Shown piece after piece: positions 1 through 9,000 of a DNA stretch of 64,000 nucleotides. The stretch lies in assembly GCF_006716185.1 (NCBI RefSeq), contig NZ_VFOP01000001.1, forward strand, positions 2,728,001-2,792,000, read 5' to 3'. Position numbers and translations under genes: made by a program. Source of the DNA: Ornithinicoccus hortensis. Lineage in GTDB: Bacteria > Actinomycetota > Actinomycetes > Actinomycetales > Dermatophilaceae. Position 1 is the stretch's first letter, and every line of letters begins with the position of its first letter. Under the pieces are notes generated by a model. It made no database searches. It was not told the origin of the DNA and saw only the letters and a list, made by a program, of their open reading frames with translations.

Positions 1-45
1 CCCGATGATCGGCTTCGCCGCGGGGATCATCTCCAGGTCACTCAT
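1..45 (-). CDS. Start of a DegT/DnrJ/EryC1-type aminotransferase (partial, runs off left edge)
   Basis: Only the first 15 codons lie in the window, reading MSDLEMIPAAKPIIG. The IPxAKPxIG opening is typical of PLP-dependent sugar aminotransferases of the DegT/DnrJ/EryC1/StrS family, which aminate nucleotide-linked keto-sugars. The ATG overlaps the stop of the upstream acetyltransferase gene as ATGA, so the two are translationally coupled. In WbpD/WbpE-type pathways the aminotransferase makes the amino-sugar that the acetyltransferase then acylates, so the neighbour supports the call. The body of the protein is not visible, so the family assignment rests on the N-terminus and context alone. Confidence 0.6.
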   Translation of the reverse strand, partial: MSDLEMIPAAKPIIG

Positions 46-638
46 GCCTCCACCTTCCGGATCGTGTCGCCGTGCTGTTCGTATGTCGTGCCGTCGACCG
101 GGCAGGTGAACCGCCCGTCCGGCGCCTGCACGAGGGGTTTGCCGGCCTCGCCGACCCAGCCGATCTGCCGGGCGGGGACCCCGACGACCAGGGCGTGGTC
201 GGGGACGTCGCGGGTGACGACCGCGCCGGCGGCCACCGTCGCCCAGGCACCGATCGTGACGGGGGCGACGCAGACCGCGCGGGCGCCGATCGAGGCGCCC
301 GTGCCGATCGTCACGCCGACCGCGTCCCAGTCGGCGGCGTCCTTGAGCGACCCGTCGGTGTTGACCGCCCGCGGGAAGGTGTCGTTGGTGAGCACGACGG
401 CCGGGCCGATGAAGACCCCGTCGCCCAGCTGGGCGGGCTCGTAGACCAGGGCGTAGTTCTGCACCTTGCAGTGGTCGCCCAGGTGTACGCCGGGGCCGAT
501 GTAGGCACCGCGACCGATGATGCACCCGGCGCCGAGGCGGGCCCCGGAGCGCACCTGTGCCAGGTGCCAGACGCTGCTGCCGTCGCCGATCGAGGCGTCG
601 TCGTCGATATCGGCGCTGTCCGCGATGCGAGTCGCCAC
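42..638 (-). CDS. WbpD-like UDP-sugar N-acetyltransferase
   Basis: 198 aa. Residues about 3-160 are hexapeptide repeats of a left-handed beta-helix acyltransferase (for example IGDGSSVWHLAQV, IGRGAYIGPGVHLGDHCKV, IGTGASIGARAVCVAPVTIG). The segment PDHALVVGVPARQIGWV is the usual end of such helices. It matches the UDP-2-acetamido-3-amino-2,3-dideoxyglucuronate N-acetyltransferase group (WbpD/WlbB), which supplies diacetamido-sugars for surface polysaccharide. A short C-terminal tail (CPVDGTTYEQHGD) follows. The GTG start has a strong AGGAGG six bases upstream. It is coupled by ATGA overlap to the aminotransferase start at the left edge. The exact sugar substrate is inferred. Confidence 0.8.
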   Translation of the reverse strand: MATRIADSADIDDDASIGDGSSVWHLAQVRSGARLGAGCIIGRGAYIGPGVHLGDHCKVQNYALVYEPAQLGDGVFIGPAVVLTNDTFPRAVNTDGSLKDAADWDAVGVTIGTGASIGARAVCVAPVTIGAWATVAAGAVVTRDVPDHALVVGVPARQIGWVGEAGKPLVQAPDGRFTCPVDGTTYEQHGDTIRKVEA

Positions 639-673
639 CGGTGTCCTCCTGTGGGGTGGGAGACAATGCGTGC

Positions 674-1357
674 ATGAGCCTAACGCCCCCGATGACCGAC
701 GCGTGGCTCGTGATCCCCCTCTTCAACGAGGCCAGCGTCATCGCCGAGGTGCTCGAGGGGGCCCGGGCGCGGTTCCCGCACGTGGTGTGCGTCGACGACG
801 CCTCCACCGACGACTCGGCGCGGATCGCCGCGGCGGCGGGGGCCGTGGTGGTGCGGCACCCGTTCAACCTCGGCCAGGGCGCCGCCCTGCAGACCGGGAT
901 CCGCTACGTGCTCGAGGCCACGGACGCGACCTACCTGGTCACCTTCGACGCCGACGGGCAGCACCGGGTCGAGGACGCCGAGGCGATGGTGACCCGGGCC
1001 CGGGACGAGGACCTGGCCGTGGTCTTCGGGTCCCGGTTCCTGGACTCGCGCACCGAGCCGGGGTTCCTGCGCAAGATCGTGTTGAAGACCGCGGTGTGGA
1101 TCACCAACCAGCAGACGGGGCTGCGCCTGTCCGACGCGCACAACGGCCTGCGGGTGGTGCGGCGCGACGCCGCGGAGACGCTGCACCTGAAGCAGGACCG
1201 GATGGCCCACGCCACCGAGATCGTGCTCCAGCTCGGCCGGTCCGGGCTGCCGTGGGCCGAGCACCCGGTCCACGTGCTCTACACCGACTACTCCCGGGCC
1301 AAGGGGCAGTCGCTGATCAACTCGGTCAACATCCTCATCGACACGATCCTGAAGTGA
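674..1357 (+). CDS. Family 2 glycosyltransferase (dolichyl-phosphate-mannose-synthase type)
   Basis: 227 aa GT-A fold glycosyltransferase. Visible motifs are WLVIPLFNEASVI at the N-terminus, VDDASTDDS (nucleotide binding), FDADGQH (metal-binding DxD equivalent) and VFGSRF. No transmembrane segment is evident, so it is a cytosolic enzyme presumably transferring a sugar from a nucleotide donor to a lipid carrier or growing glycan. I chose the ATG at 674, with a GGTGGGAG stretch about 12 bases upstream; the second Met six codons later is possible. It is followed nine bases later by a DUF2304 membrane protein, a common pairing in actinobacterial polysaccharide loci. It is divergent from the acetyltransferase gene. 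Confidence 0.85.
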   Translation: MSLTPPMTDAWLVIPLFNEASVIAEVLEGARARFPHVVCVDDASTDDSARIAAAAGAVVVRHPFNLGQGAALQTGIRYVLEATDATYLVTFDADGQHRVEDAEAMVTRARDEDLAVVFGSRFLDSRTEPGFLRKIVLKTAVWITNQQTGLRLSDAHNGLRVVRRDAAETLHLKQDRMAHATEIVLQLGRSGLPWAEHPVHVLYTDYSRAKGQSLINSVNILIDTILK

Positions 1358-1366
1358 GGCGCTGAC

Positions 1367-1744
1367 GTGCTGGACCAACCGCTGATCAAGACCCTGCTGC
1401 TGGTGGGCATCGTGGTGGTGACCGTGATGCTGACCCGCTCGACCAGCGGGTCCCGCCACCAGGCGGTCCGGCGGCTGCTGCTGATCGGGTTCGTCGGCCT
1501 GGCCGTGGTGGCCGTGCTCTTCCCCCGGCTGCTCACCCAGGTGGCCCAGGCCGTCGGCGTCGGGCGCGGCGCCGACCTGTTGCTCTACGGCCTGACGATC
1601 ACCTTCCTGGGCTACGTCGCGGCCTCCTACCGGCGGATGCGGGTGCTCGAGCAGCACCTGACCACCCTCGCCCGGCAGCTGGCGCTGCGCGAGGCGATCG
1701 AGGATCAGGACCCCTCGCCGCCCGGGCCGAAGCCCCGGACCTGA
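1367..1744 (+). CDS. DUF2304 family membrane protein
   Basis: 125 aa with three hydrophobic segments (about residues 8-22, 35-55 and 65-85) followed by a charged helix (RMRVLEQHLTTLARQLALREA) and a Pro-rich tail. This is the DUF2304 pattern; the family is regularly encoded immediately after family 2 glycosyltransferases, but its biochemical role is not established. GTG start nine bases after the glycosyltransferase stop. Its 3' end overlaps the convergent phosphatase gene by 40 bp, so both C-termini are encoded by the same DNA on opposite strands. Confidence 0.8.
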   Translation: MLDQPLIKTLLLVGIVVVTVMLTRSTSGSRHQAVRRLLLIGFVGLAVVAVLFPRLLTQVAQAVGVGRGADLLLYGLTITFLGYVAASYRRMRVLEQHLTTLARQLALREAIEDQDPSPPGPKPRT

Positions 1745-2514
1745 GCCAGCTCCGGGCGCACCGCCTCGTAGCTGGCCCGGTCGGCCGCCGCCAGCAGCCG
1801 TTCCGGTTGTGAGCCGGCCCGGTAGGTCTCCCCCCGGCCGTCCCCGGCGAAGCCGCCCGCCTCCGTCAGCAGCAGGGTCCCCGGGGCGTGGTCCCACGGA
1901 CGGCTGCGGCCGTAGACGATGAAGTCGGCCTCGCCCTCGACCAGCTTCGGGTAGTCCACGCCGCAACACACCCAGGTCAGTTCGAGCGCGGCCAGCCTTC
2001 CGTGCTTGGCCCCCACCTGTGCCCGGAGCGAGGTGACCCCGCGCAGCGCGGCCGGGTCGGCCGGCGGTGCGGGACGGGTGAGCCGCTCCCCGTCCCGGTA
2101 GGCACCGGCACCCAGCTCCGCGACATACGCCCGGTTGTGCTGGGGCTGCCAGATCCAGCCGCGGACCGCGGTCCCGAACCGGGTCTCGGCCACCATCACG
2201 GCGTGGTCCGGGGACCCGTGGACGAAGTTCTTGGTGCCGTCGACCGGGTCGACGGTAAACGCGTGCTCGGCGCCCAGGTAGGCCGCCATCAACGACGGCG
2301 CGGTCTCGTGCGCCTCCTCGCCGAGGATGACGGCACCGGGGTAGGCGGCGCTCAGCGCCCGGGTGATCAGCACCTCGGCCTGCTGGTCCGCGACGGTGAC
2401 CAGGTCCCCCGGGTTCTTCTCGGTCACCTCCCCGTCGGCGAGGTCCCGGAAGCGGGGCACGATCACCTCCTCGGCCACGTCCTTGAGCAGGCTGAGGATC
2501 GCGTCGGTGTCCAT
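1705..2514 (-). CDS. Inositol-monophosphatase family phosphatase
   Basis: 269 aa, normal length for the family. The Mg-dependent phosphatase motifs are present: GEEAH (metal-binding Glu), DPVDGTKNFVHG (motif A, residues about 88-99) and PWDHAPGTLLLTEAGG (motif B). These enzymes hydrolyse inositol-1-phosphate, histidinol phosphate or similar small phosphomonoesters; the sequence alone does not decide which. ATG start with GAAGGGGG about seven bases upstream. It follows the gamma-carbonic anhydrase gene after 49 bp on the same strand and overlaps the convergent DUF2304 gene at its 3' end. A second, different member of the family (suhB-like) lies at 37044-37931. Confidence 0.85.
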   Translation of the reverse strand: MDTDAILSLLKDVAEEVIVPRFRDLADGEVTEKNPGDLVTVADQQAEVLITRALSAAYPGAVILGEEAHETAPSLMAAYLGAEHAFTVDPVDGTKNFVHGSPDHAVMVAETRFGTAVRGWIWQPQHNRAYVAELGAGAYRDGERLTRPAPPADPAALRGVTSLRAQVGAKHGRLAALELTWVCCGVDYPKLVEGEADFIVYGRSRPWDHAPGTLLLTEAGGFAGDGRGETYRAGSQPERLLAAADRASYEAVRPELAQVRGFGPGGEGS

Positions 2515-2563
2515 CGCCGTCCCCCTTCGAGGTGCGTGAGCGGCGCGCCGCGGCGCGGCGGCC

Positions 2564-3124
2564 TCAGGAGTCCTGGCTGTCCAGGGCGGCCCGGTGGGTC
2601 CGGGCCAGGACCGGGTAGTGCGAGATGCCGGTCATCAGGCCGGCCCGCTCCTCCTCGGTGAGCTCACGGCGCACCTTGGCCGGGACGCCGGCGACCAGGG
2701 ACCCGTCGGGCACCTCGGTGCCCTCGAGGACGACCGCACCGCCGGCGATCAGGCACTGGCTGCCGATCCGGGCGCCGTTGAGCACGACCGCGCCCATCCC
2801 GACGATGGTGCCGCTGCCCACGGTGCACCCGTGCAGGACCGCGTTGTGACCGACCGAGACGTCGTCGGCGATGGTGGCGGGGAACCCCTCGTCCGCGTGC
2901 ACGACGACATTGTCCTGGAAGTTGGACCGCTCCCCGACGGTGATCTGCTCGTTGTCGCCGCGCAGCGACGCGCCGTACCAGACGCTGCTGCCGGGGCCGA
3001 TCCGCACGCTGCCGCTGACCACGCTGTGCGGGGCCAGGAAGGCGTCCGGGTCGATCTCGGGCACCCGGTCTCCCAGGGGGAGCACCAGCCCGCGGGGGGT
3101 GTTGGTCGTCATCTGGTCAGCCAC
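2564..3124 (-). CDS. Gamma-class carbonic anhydrase family protein
   Basis: 186 aa left-handed beta-helix protein. It has the signature RGDNEQITVGERSNFQDN followed by VVHADEG and VGHNAVLHGC, giving the three zinc-ligand histidines expected for gamma-carbonic anhydrases (Cam/YrdA/PaaY group). Many family members are active CO2 hydratases, others are of unknown activity. It ends with a short helix (LTEEERAGLMTGISHYPVLARTH). GTG start with GCGAG just upstream. It is divergent from the FAD/Fe-S dehydrogenase across 54 bp. Confidence 0.85.
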   Translation of the reverse strand: MADQMTTNTPRGLVLPLGDRVPEIDPDAFLAPHSVVSGSVRIGPGSSVWYGASLRGDNEQITVGERSNFQDNVVVHADEGFPATIADDVSVGHNAVLHGCTVGSGTIVGMGAVVLNGARIGSQCLIAGGAVVLEGTEVPDGSLVAGVPAKVRRELTEEERAGLMTGISHYPVLARTHRAALDSQDS

Positions 3125-3166
3125 CTCGCTGTCTCGTCGGTATGCCCGACACTAGCCTGACCGCCC

Positions 3167-3172
3167 TATGCT
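3167..3172 (+). promoter_or_regulatory. -10 box for the FAD/Fe-S dehydrogenase, leaderless type
   Basis: TATGCT lies six bases before the ATG at 3179 and there is no Shine-Dalgarno sequence between them, so transcription probably begins at or next to the start codon. Confidence 0.5.
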
Positions 3173-3178
3173 CGGTCC

Positions 3179-6010
3179 ATGAGTCCCCTGCCGACGCAGA
3201 CCAGCCCGTGGGAGGACCTGGCGGACACCCTGAGCCGTGCGCTGGGCCCCGCCGCGGTGAGCCGCCGGGCGCTGGACCGGCACGCGATGGCCCACGACGC
3301 CTCGCACTACCTGCTCACCCCCGAACTCCTCGTGCGCCCGACCGACCGGGAGCAGGTCGCCGCGGTGCTGCGGGCCTGCGACGCCGCCGGCACCCCGGTG
3401 ACCTTCCGGTCCGGCGGCACCAGCCTGTCCGGGCAGGGCATCACCGACGCCGTCCTGGTCGACACCCGGCGCCACTTCCGGGGGGTCGAGGTGCTCGACG
3501 GCGGCGCCCGGGTGCGGGTGCAGCCGGGCACGACGGTGCGCCAGGTCAACGCCCGGCTGGCTCCCTACCGGACCAAGCTCGGCCCGGACCCGGCCAGCGA
3601 GGGCGCCTGCACCATCGGCGGGGTCGTCGCCAACAACTCCAGCGGGATGCACTGCGGCACCGAGTTCAACACCTACGCGACGCTCGACTCACTGGTCCTG
3701 GTCCTGCCGACGGGCACCCTGCTGGACACGGCCGCCCCCGACGCCGCGGAGCGGTTGCGGACCCTGGAGCCGGACCTGTATGCCGGCCTGCTCCGGCTCC
3801 GCGAACGGGTCGCCTCCGACCCGGCCTCCGTGGCGACCATCCGGCGGCTCTTCGCGATGAAGAACACGATGGGCTACGGGTTGAACTCCCTGCTGGACTT
3901 CACCGACCCGCTGGACATCCTGGTGCACCTGATGATCGGCAGCGAGGGGACGCTGGGGTTCGTGGCGGAGGCGACCTTCCGCACTGTCCCGGTGGACCCG
4001 GCCATCGCGACCGGGCTCCTCGTCTTCCCCGACGTCACCACGGCGACCGGGTCCGTCCCCGACCTGGTCGGGACCGGGGCGGCGACCGCCGAACTGCTGG
4101 ACGCCGCCTCGCTGCGGGTCTCCCAACGCGACCCGCAGTGCCCGCCCCAGATCCGGGACCTGCAGATCACCGACCACGCCGCGCTGCTCATCGAGTACAC
4201 CGGCGGCACCGCCGAGGAACTCAGCGAGCGGGTCGCCGCCGCGACCCCGGCGCTGCGCTCGCTGCCGGTCACCGCGCCCGCCGAGCTCTCCGAGGACGGC
4301 GCCACCCGCACGGCGCTCTGGCGGGTCCGCAAGGGGCTGTTCAGCGCGGTCGCCGGGGCCCGGCCCCAGGGCACCAACGCCCTGCTCGAGGACGTCGTGG
4401 TCGAGGTGGGGCTGCTGGGCCAGACCTGCGCCTCGCTCACCGAGCTGTTCGACCGGCACTCCTACGAGGAGTCGGTCATCTTCGGCCACGCCAAGGACGG
4501 CAACGTCCACTTCATGCTCAACGAGCGCTTCGACGACGACGCCGCGATGGCCCGCTACGCGGCGTTCACCGAGGACATGGTCGACCTCGTCCTGGGCAAC
4601 GGCGGCTCGCTGAAGGCCGAGCACGGGACCGGGCGGATCATGGCACCCTTCGTGCGCCGCCAGTACGGCGACGAGCTGTACGCCGTGATGTGGGAGCTCA
4701 AGCGCCTGATCGACCCCCGGGGCCTGCTCAACCCCGGCGCGGTGCTCTCCGACGACCCCGACTCCTACCTCAGGGACCTCAAGCCCAACCCCCGGGTGGA
4801 GGAGGAGGTCGACCGGTGCGTGGAGTGCGGCTACTGCGAGCCGGTCTGCCCCTCGCGGGACGTGACCCTCACCCCGCGGCAACGGATCGTGCTCCGGCGG
4901 GAGATGGTCACCGCCCGCGAGCGGGGTGACCACGCCCTGGCCCGGGAGCTGGAGCAGGACTACGTCTACGAGGGCGAGCAGACGTGCGCGGTCGACGGCA
5001 TGTGCCTGACCGCCTGTCCGGTCCTGATCGACACCGGTGACCTGGTGCGCCGGCTGCGGCGGGAGACCGTCTCGCCGGTGGCGGACCGCGTGTGGGAGGG
5101 CGCCGCCCACGCCTGGGGCGCCACCGCCCCGGGAGCCGCCCTGGCGCTCAGCGCGGCGCGGGCCCTCCCCGCGGCCCTGCCCGTCGGGGTGACCGCCGCG
5201 GCCCGGGCGGTGCTCGGGCACGACACCGTCCCGCTGTACGACGACGGCCTGCCGGCCGGTGGCAGCCCCCGCCCGAGGCTGGACCAGCCGGGGGCCGAGG
5301 CGGTGCTGTTCAGCGCCTGCATCGGGCAGATGTTCGGCCCGGAGACCACGGCGGACGGTGCTCCGACCCCGGGCGCCGCCGAGGCCCTCCGCACTCTGTG
5401 CGAGCGCGCGGGTGTCCGGCTGCGCACCCCGGCCGACCCGGGCGCGCTGTGCTGCGGCACGCCGTGGAAGTCCAAGGGCCTCGGCCGTGGGTATGCGGTG
5501 ATGGCCGACCGTGTCGTGCCGGCGCTGCGCGAGGCGACCGGGGGCGGGGCCATCCCGGTGGTCATCGAGGCGTCCTCGTGCGCCGAGGGGCTGGTCGAGA
5601 TGCTGCGGGACCGGGCCCCGGAGCTGCGGGTGCTGGATGCCGTCGAGTTCGTCGCCGAGCAGGTGCTGCCCCGGCTGACCATCACCCGCAGGGTCGACTC
5701 GGTCGTGGTGCACCCGACCTGCTCGACCGAGCGGGCCGGGACCACCCGGCACCTGCTGGAGCTGGCCCGGGCGGTCGGCGAGGAGGTGTCGGTGCCCACC
5801 GGGTGGGGCTGCTGCGGGTTCGCCGGGGACCGGGGGCTGCTGCACCCCGAGCTCACCGCCTCGGCCACCGCGCCCGAGGCCGCGGAGGTGCGCGGGACCG
5901 GGCACACGGCATACGTGTCGAGCAACCGGACCTGCGAGATCGGGATGACCCGGGCCACCGGGCGGCCCTACCGGCACGTCCTCGAGCTGCTGCTCCACGC
6001 CACCGGCTGA
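3179..6010 (+). CDS. FAD-binding / Fe-S oxidoreductase fusion (D-lactate or glycolate dehydrogenase type)
   Basis: 943 aa. Order: FAD_binding_4 domain (about 45-190, with FRSGGTSLSGQGI and IGGVVANNSSGMHCG), FAD-oxidase C-terminal domain (about 225-520, with FGHAKDGNVHFML and EHGTGRI), two 4Fe-4S motifs (CVECGYCEPVCP from about residue 547 and CAVDGMCLTACP from about 603), then a GlpC/CCG-type domain with two CCG motifs (CCGTPWKSKG near 758, CCGFAGD near 877). This combines the subunits of GlcDF/Dld-type enzymes that oxidise 2-hydroxy acids and pass electrons towards the quinone pool; the real substrate is not shown. All cysteine motifs are intact. It stands alone and converges on the giant subtilase gene. 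Confidence 0.85.
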   Translation: MSPLPTQTSPWEDLADTLSRALGPAAVSRRALDRHAMAHDASHYLLTPELLVRPTDREQVAAVLRACDAAGTPVTFRSGGTSLSGQGITDAVLVDTRRHFRGVEVLDGGARVRVQPGTTVRQVNARLAPYRTKLGPDPASEGACTIGGVVANNSSGMHCGTEFNTYATLDSLVLVLPTGTLLDTAAPDAAERLRTLEPDLYAGLLRLRERVASDPASVATIRRLFAMKNTMGYGLNSLLDFTDPLDILVHLMIGSEGTLGFVAEATFRTVPVDPAIATGLLVFPDVTTATGSVPDLVGTGAATAELLDAASLRVSQRDPQCPPQIRDLQITDHAALLIEYTGGTAEELSERVAAATPALRSLPVTAPAELSEDGATRTALWRVRKGLFSAVAGARPQGTNALLEDVVVEVGLLGQTCASLTELFDRHSYEESVIFGHAKDGNVHFMLNERFDDDAAMARYAAFTEDMVDLVLGNGGSLKAEHGTGRIMAPFVRRQYGDELYAVMWELKRLIDPRGLLNPGAVLSDDPDSYLRDLKPNPRVEEEVDRCVECGYCEPVCPSRDVTLTPRQRIVLRREMVTARERGDHALARELEQDYVYEGEQTCAVDGMCLTACPVLIDTGDLVRRLRRETVSPVADRVWEGAAHAWGATAPGAALALSAARALPAALPVGVTAAARAVLGHDTVPLYDDGLPAGGSPRPRLDQPGAEAVLFSACIGQMFGPETTADGAPTPGAAEALRTLCERAGVRLRTPADPGALCCGTPWKSKGLGRGYAVMADRVVPALREATGGGAIPVVIEASSCAEGLVEMLRDRAPELRVLDAVEFVAEQVLPRLTITRRVDSVVVHPTCSTERAGTTRHLLELARAVGEEVSVPTGWGCCGFAGDRGLLHPELTASATAPEAAEVRGTGHTAYVSSNRTCEIGMTRATGRPYRHVLELLLHATG

Positions 6011-6012
6011 GC

Positions 6013-6067
6013 GGCGCCCGTCCGGACGGTCGGGCGCCCACTGGGTGGGACCCGACCGCCCGGTCGG
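6013..6067. terminator. Two hairpins between convergent genes
   Basis: GGCGCCCG/CGGGCGCC (6013-6038, 10-base loop) and CCGACC/GGTCGG (6052-6067, 4-base loop) fill the gap between the dehydrogenase stop and the subtilase stop. They could end transcription from both sides. There is no T-tract, as is usual in such G+C-rich genomes. Confidence 0.5.
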
Positions 6068-6086
6068 CGCTGCCGCGTCGGGCCGG

Positions 6087-9000
6087 CTACTCCAGCGTCC
6101 GCAGCTGGTCGGCCACGCCCTCGCTGATCGCGGCCGTCCCACCGAGCAGGAAGATCCTGCCGGGGTCGAGCCGGTCCAGCTCGGTCCAGGTTGCCTCCGG
6201 GATGCTGTCCTGCTTGACCAGCAGCACGGGCACGTCGGTGTCCGCGGCACGCGCGGCCCCGGCCAGTGCGTCCGGCCAGTCCTGCCCGGTCGCCACGAAG
6301 ATGTCCTGCGACGTCTCGTGGTCCTGGGCGATCAGGGCCGCCGTCTCGTACCGGGTCGGCCCGGCCACCCGCTCCACCGGGCCGTAGGAGCCCAGGGCCT
6401 CCTCGACGTCGGCGGACACCGCCTGGGTGCCGCCCAGGAGCACGATCTGCTCCGGCGCCAACCGGCTCAGCTGCTCGGCCGTCGCGTCCGGCACCGCGTC
6501 GGGCCGGACCAGCAGCACCGGCCCGTCGAGCGCCCCGGCGCGGGCCGCGCCGGCGAGGGCGTCGGGGAACTTGCGACCGGTGGCGACGTAGACCACGTCG
6601 GCGGACGCGAAGTCCCCGGCGATGATGGCCGCGGTCTCGTACCGGTCGGCCCCGGCGTAGCGGACGACCTCGGCGTCGGGGACGAAGGCCGCGAGCTCGT
6701 CCTCGACCTCCTGACCGACCGCGCTCGTGCCACCGACCAGGACCACCGTGCTCGGCTCGAGCCGTTGCAGCTCGATCCGGGTGGTCTGCGGCAGCCACTC
6801 CGGGTGGGTCAGCAGCACCGGGGCCCCCTGGCTGCCGGAGGACGCGGCCGCCGCCAGGGCGTCCGGGTAGTCCTTGCCGGTCGCCACGAAGACGGTGTCC
6901 ACGGGGCCGGGGAACAGCTGGGAGATCCTGGAGGCGGTGTCGTAACGGTCGACGCCCGCGACGCGGACCACCTCCGGCGGCACCGGCTCCGGGTTCTCCT
7001 CGCACGCGTTGTCCCGCATCGAGAAGTCCTGGGTGACGGTGTCCCCGCGGACCAGGTCCACCAGGTGCATGTCCGGCCGGTAGCCGGGCAGGCTCGCGGT
7101 CATCCGCAACCGGCCGACCTGGGTGTTGAACCAGCGCGCGTAGTCGCCCTCGTGGTTGGTCACGACGAGCCAGCCGTCGCCGACGTCCTCCCGCACCGGG
7201 TCGACGTTGATCGGGATGCTGTCCCCGGCGGTCTGGCCACCGTCGCACGCCTCGAGGTATGCCGTGCCCATCACCTTGCCCCACGTCAGCGGCGGGCTGA
7301 CGTGCATCGCGACATCCACCGGGGTGGGTCGCACGGGGGTGTTGGCCGAGATGGTGACCTGACCGCTGTAGGTCCCCGGCTGGGCCACCGTGCTGCTGTC
7401 GGTCGTGACCAGCACGGTCACGCTGTCCCCGGGCTCCAGCACGGCCTCGGTGGTGTCGAGGTCGAGCCACGGGACGTCTGCGCCGCTCTCCGCACACTCG
7501 TCGAAGCCGGGCAGCTGCTCGGCGGAGTCGGTCGGGGAGAAGCCCCCGAGGTCGCCACCGATCCGGACCAGGCCGCAGGCACCGCCGCCGCGGTAGACCG
7601 CCTCGTTGGCCGCCGGGAACTCCGACCACGTGTCCGCGTCCGGGTCGTACCCGAAGGTGGCGTTGGTGATGTTGTCGTCCTGCACACCACCGACCACGAC
7701 CAGCTGGTCGTTGGCCGCCGTGCCGGCGGCGCCCCAGACGGTGACCGGGGCCGGCGCGCCGTCGGCCCACGCGTCCTCCGCCGGGTCGTAGAGCAGCGTG
7801 TCGGCGAGCCCGGCGCCGTCGTCGTCGATGCCGCCGGCGCAGGCCAGCACACCACCGACGGCGCCACACACCGGGAAGGCGTTGGCCTGCGGCAGCGGGG
7901 CCAGCTCCGTCCACTCGTCCGCGGCCGGGTCGTAGGACTGGACCGTGTCGACGATCGGGAAGCAGTCGGCCGTGGTGCAGCCACCGACCACGACCAGCTG
8001 GCCGCCGAGCACGGCATACCCGCTGGAGGAGGTCGGTACTGGCATCCCCGCGGCCGCCGTCCACGCGTCGGACGCCGGGTCGTAGAGCCAGGTCTGGTCG
8101 GTGGGGTCGCCGTCCTGCCAGCCACCGGCGACCACGATCTGGCCGCCGACCACGCCGACCGCCGACGACTGTGCCGGGGCCGGGAGCGGTGCCACCGGCA
8201 TCCACTCCAGCGCCGTGGCGTCGTAGCGCCACACCGCATCGGTGCTCTCGAAGCCGTCGGTGCCACCGATCGAGTACCACTGCCCCTCGACGGAGACCAC
8301 CCGGTTGTCCAGCACCGGCAGCTCCAGCGGGGTCAGGTCGACCCACGGCTCCTCCGCCGTGCGGGGCGGGGCGGCGGTTTCGCCGGACGGCGCGGGACCG
8401 TCGCGGAAGGCGGCCACCGAGACGTCGGCCTCCCGGCTGACGACCGGGGCACCGGCGGACCCCAGGACCTCCTGGGTGGTCATCCGGCTGCCGTCGGCCC
8501 GCAGGATCTCGAACCCGACGTTGCGCTCGCCGAAGGTCACCTCGGCCGGGCTGGTCCCGTTGTTGGTGACGGTGAACTCGGCCGAGTCGCTCTCGCCCAG
8601 CTGCACCTCGGTCTCCAGGGAGGTCGGGTCGACCTCGAGCACCGCCGAGCCCAGCACGAAGTCGGCCCGGCCCACGTCACCGACCGGGACGTCCACGTCC
8701 TGCTGGTCGGTCCCGTAGTTGCGGGCGGACGCCTCGAACGGGGTGCTGCCGGTCAGCGCGGAGTACAGCCAGTAGAAGCCGTCCTCCAGCGCGTCGTCGT
8801 CCGGGGTCGCCCGCGTGGTCCCCACGTCGGAGGGGTTCTCCAGCGAGGTCACCCGGGCACCGAGGATCCCGGCACCGTCGGAGTCGTTCTGGACGTACCC
8901 GACGACCAGGCCACCGCCGTCCGGCAGGCACTGACGGCTGCCGATGAAGACGTCGTCGACCTGCCACCAGGCGTCCCAGTCCGCCTCGTAGTGGAACCGG

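Noticed and set aside
1705-1744. Assembly error at the overlap of DUF2304 and phosphatase genes
   Set aside because: Both C-termini are plausible and convergent 3' overlaps of this size are common in compact actinobacterial genomes.
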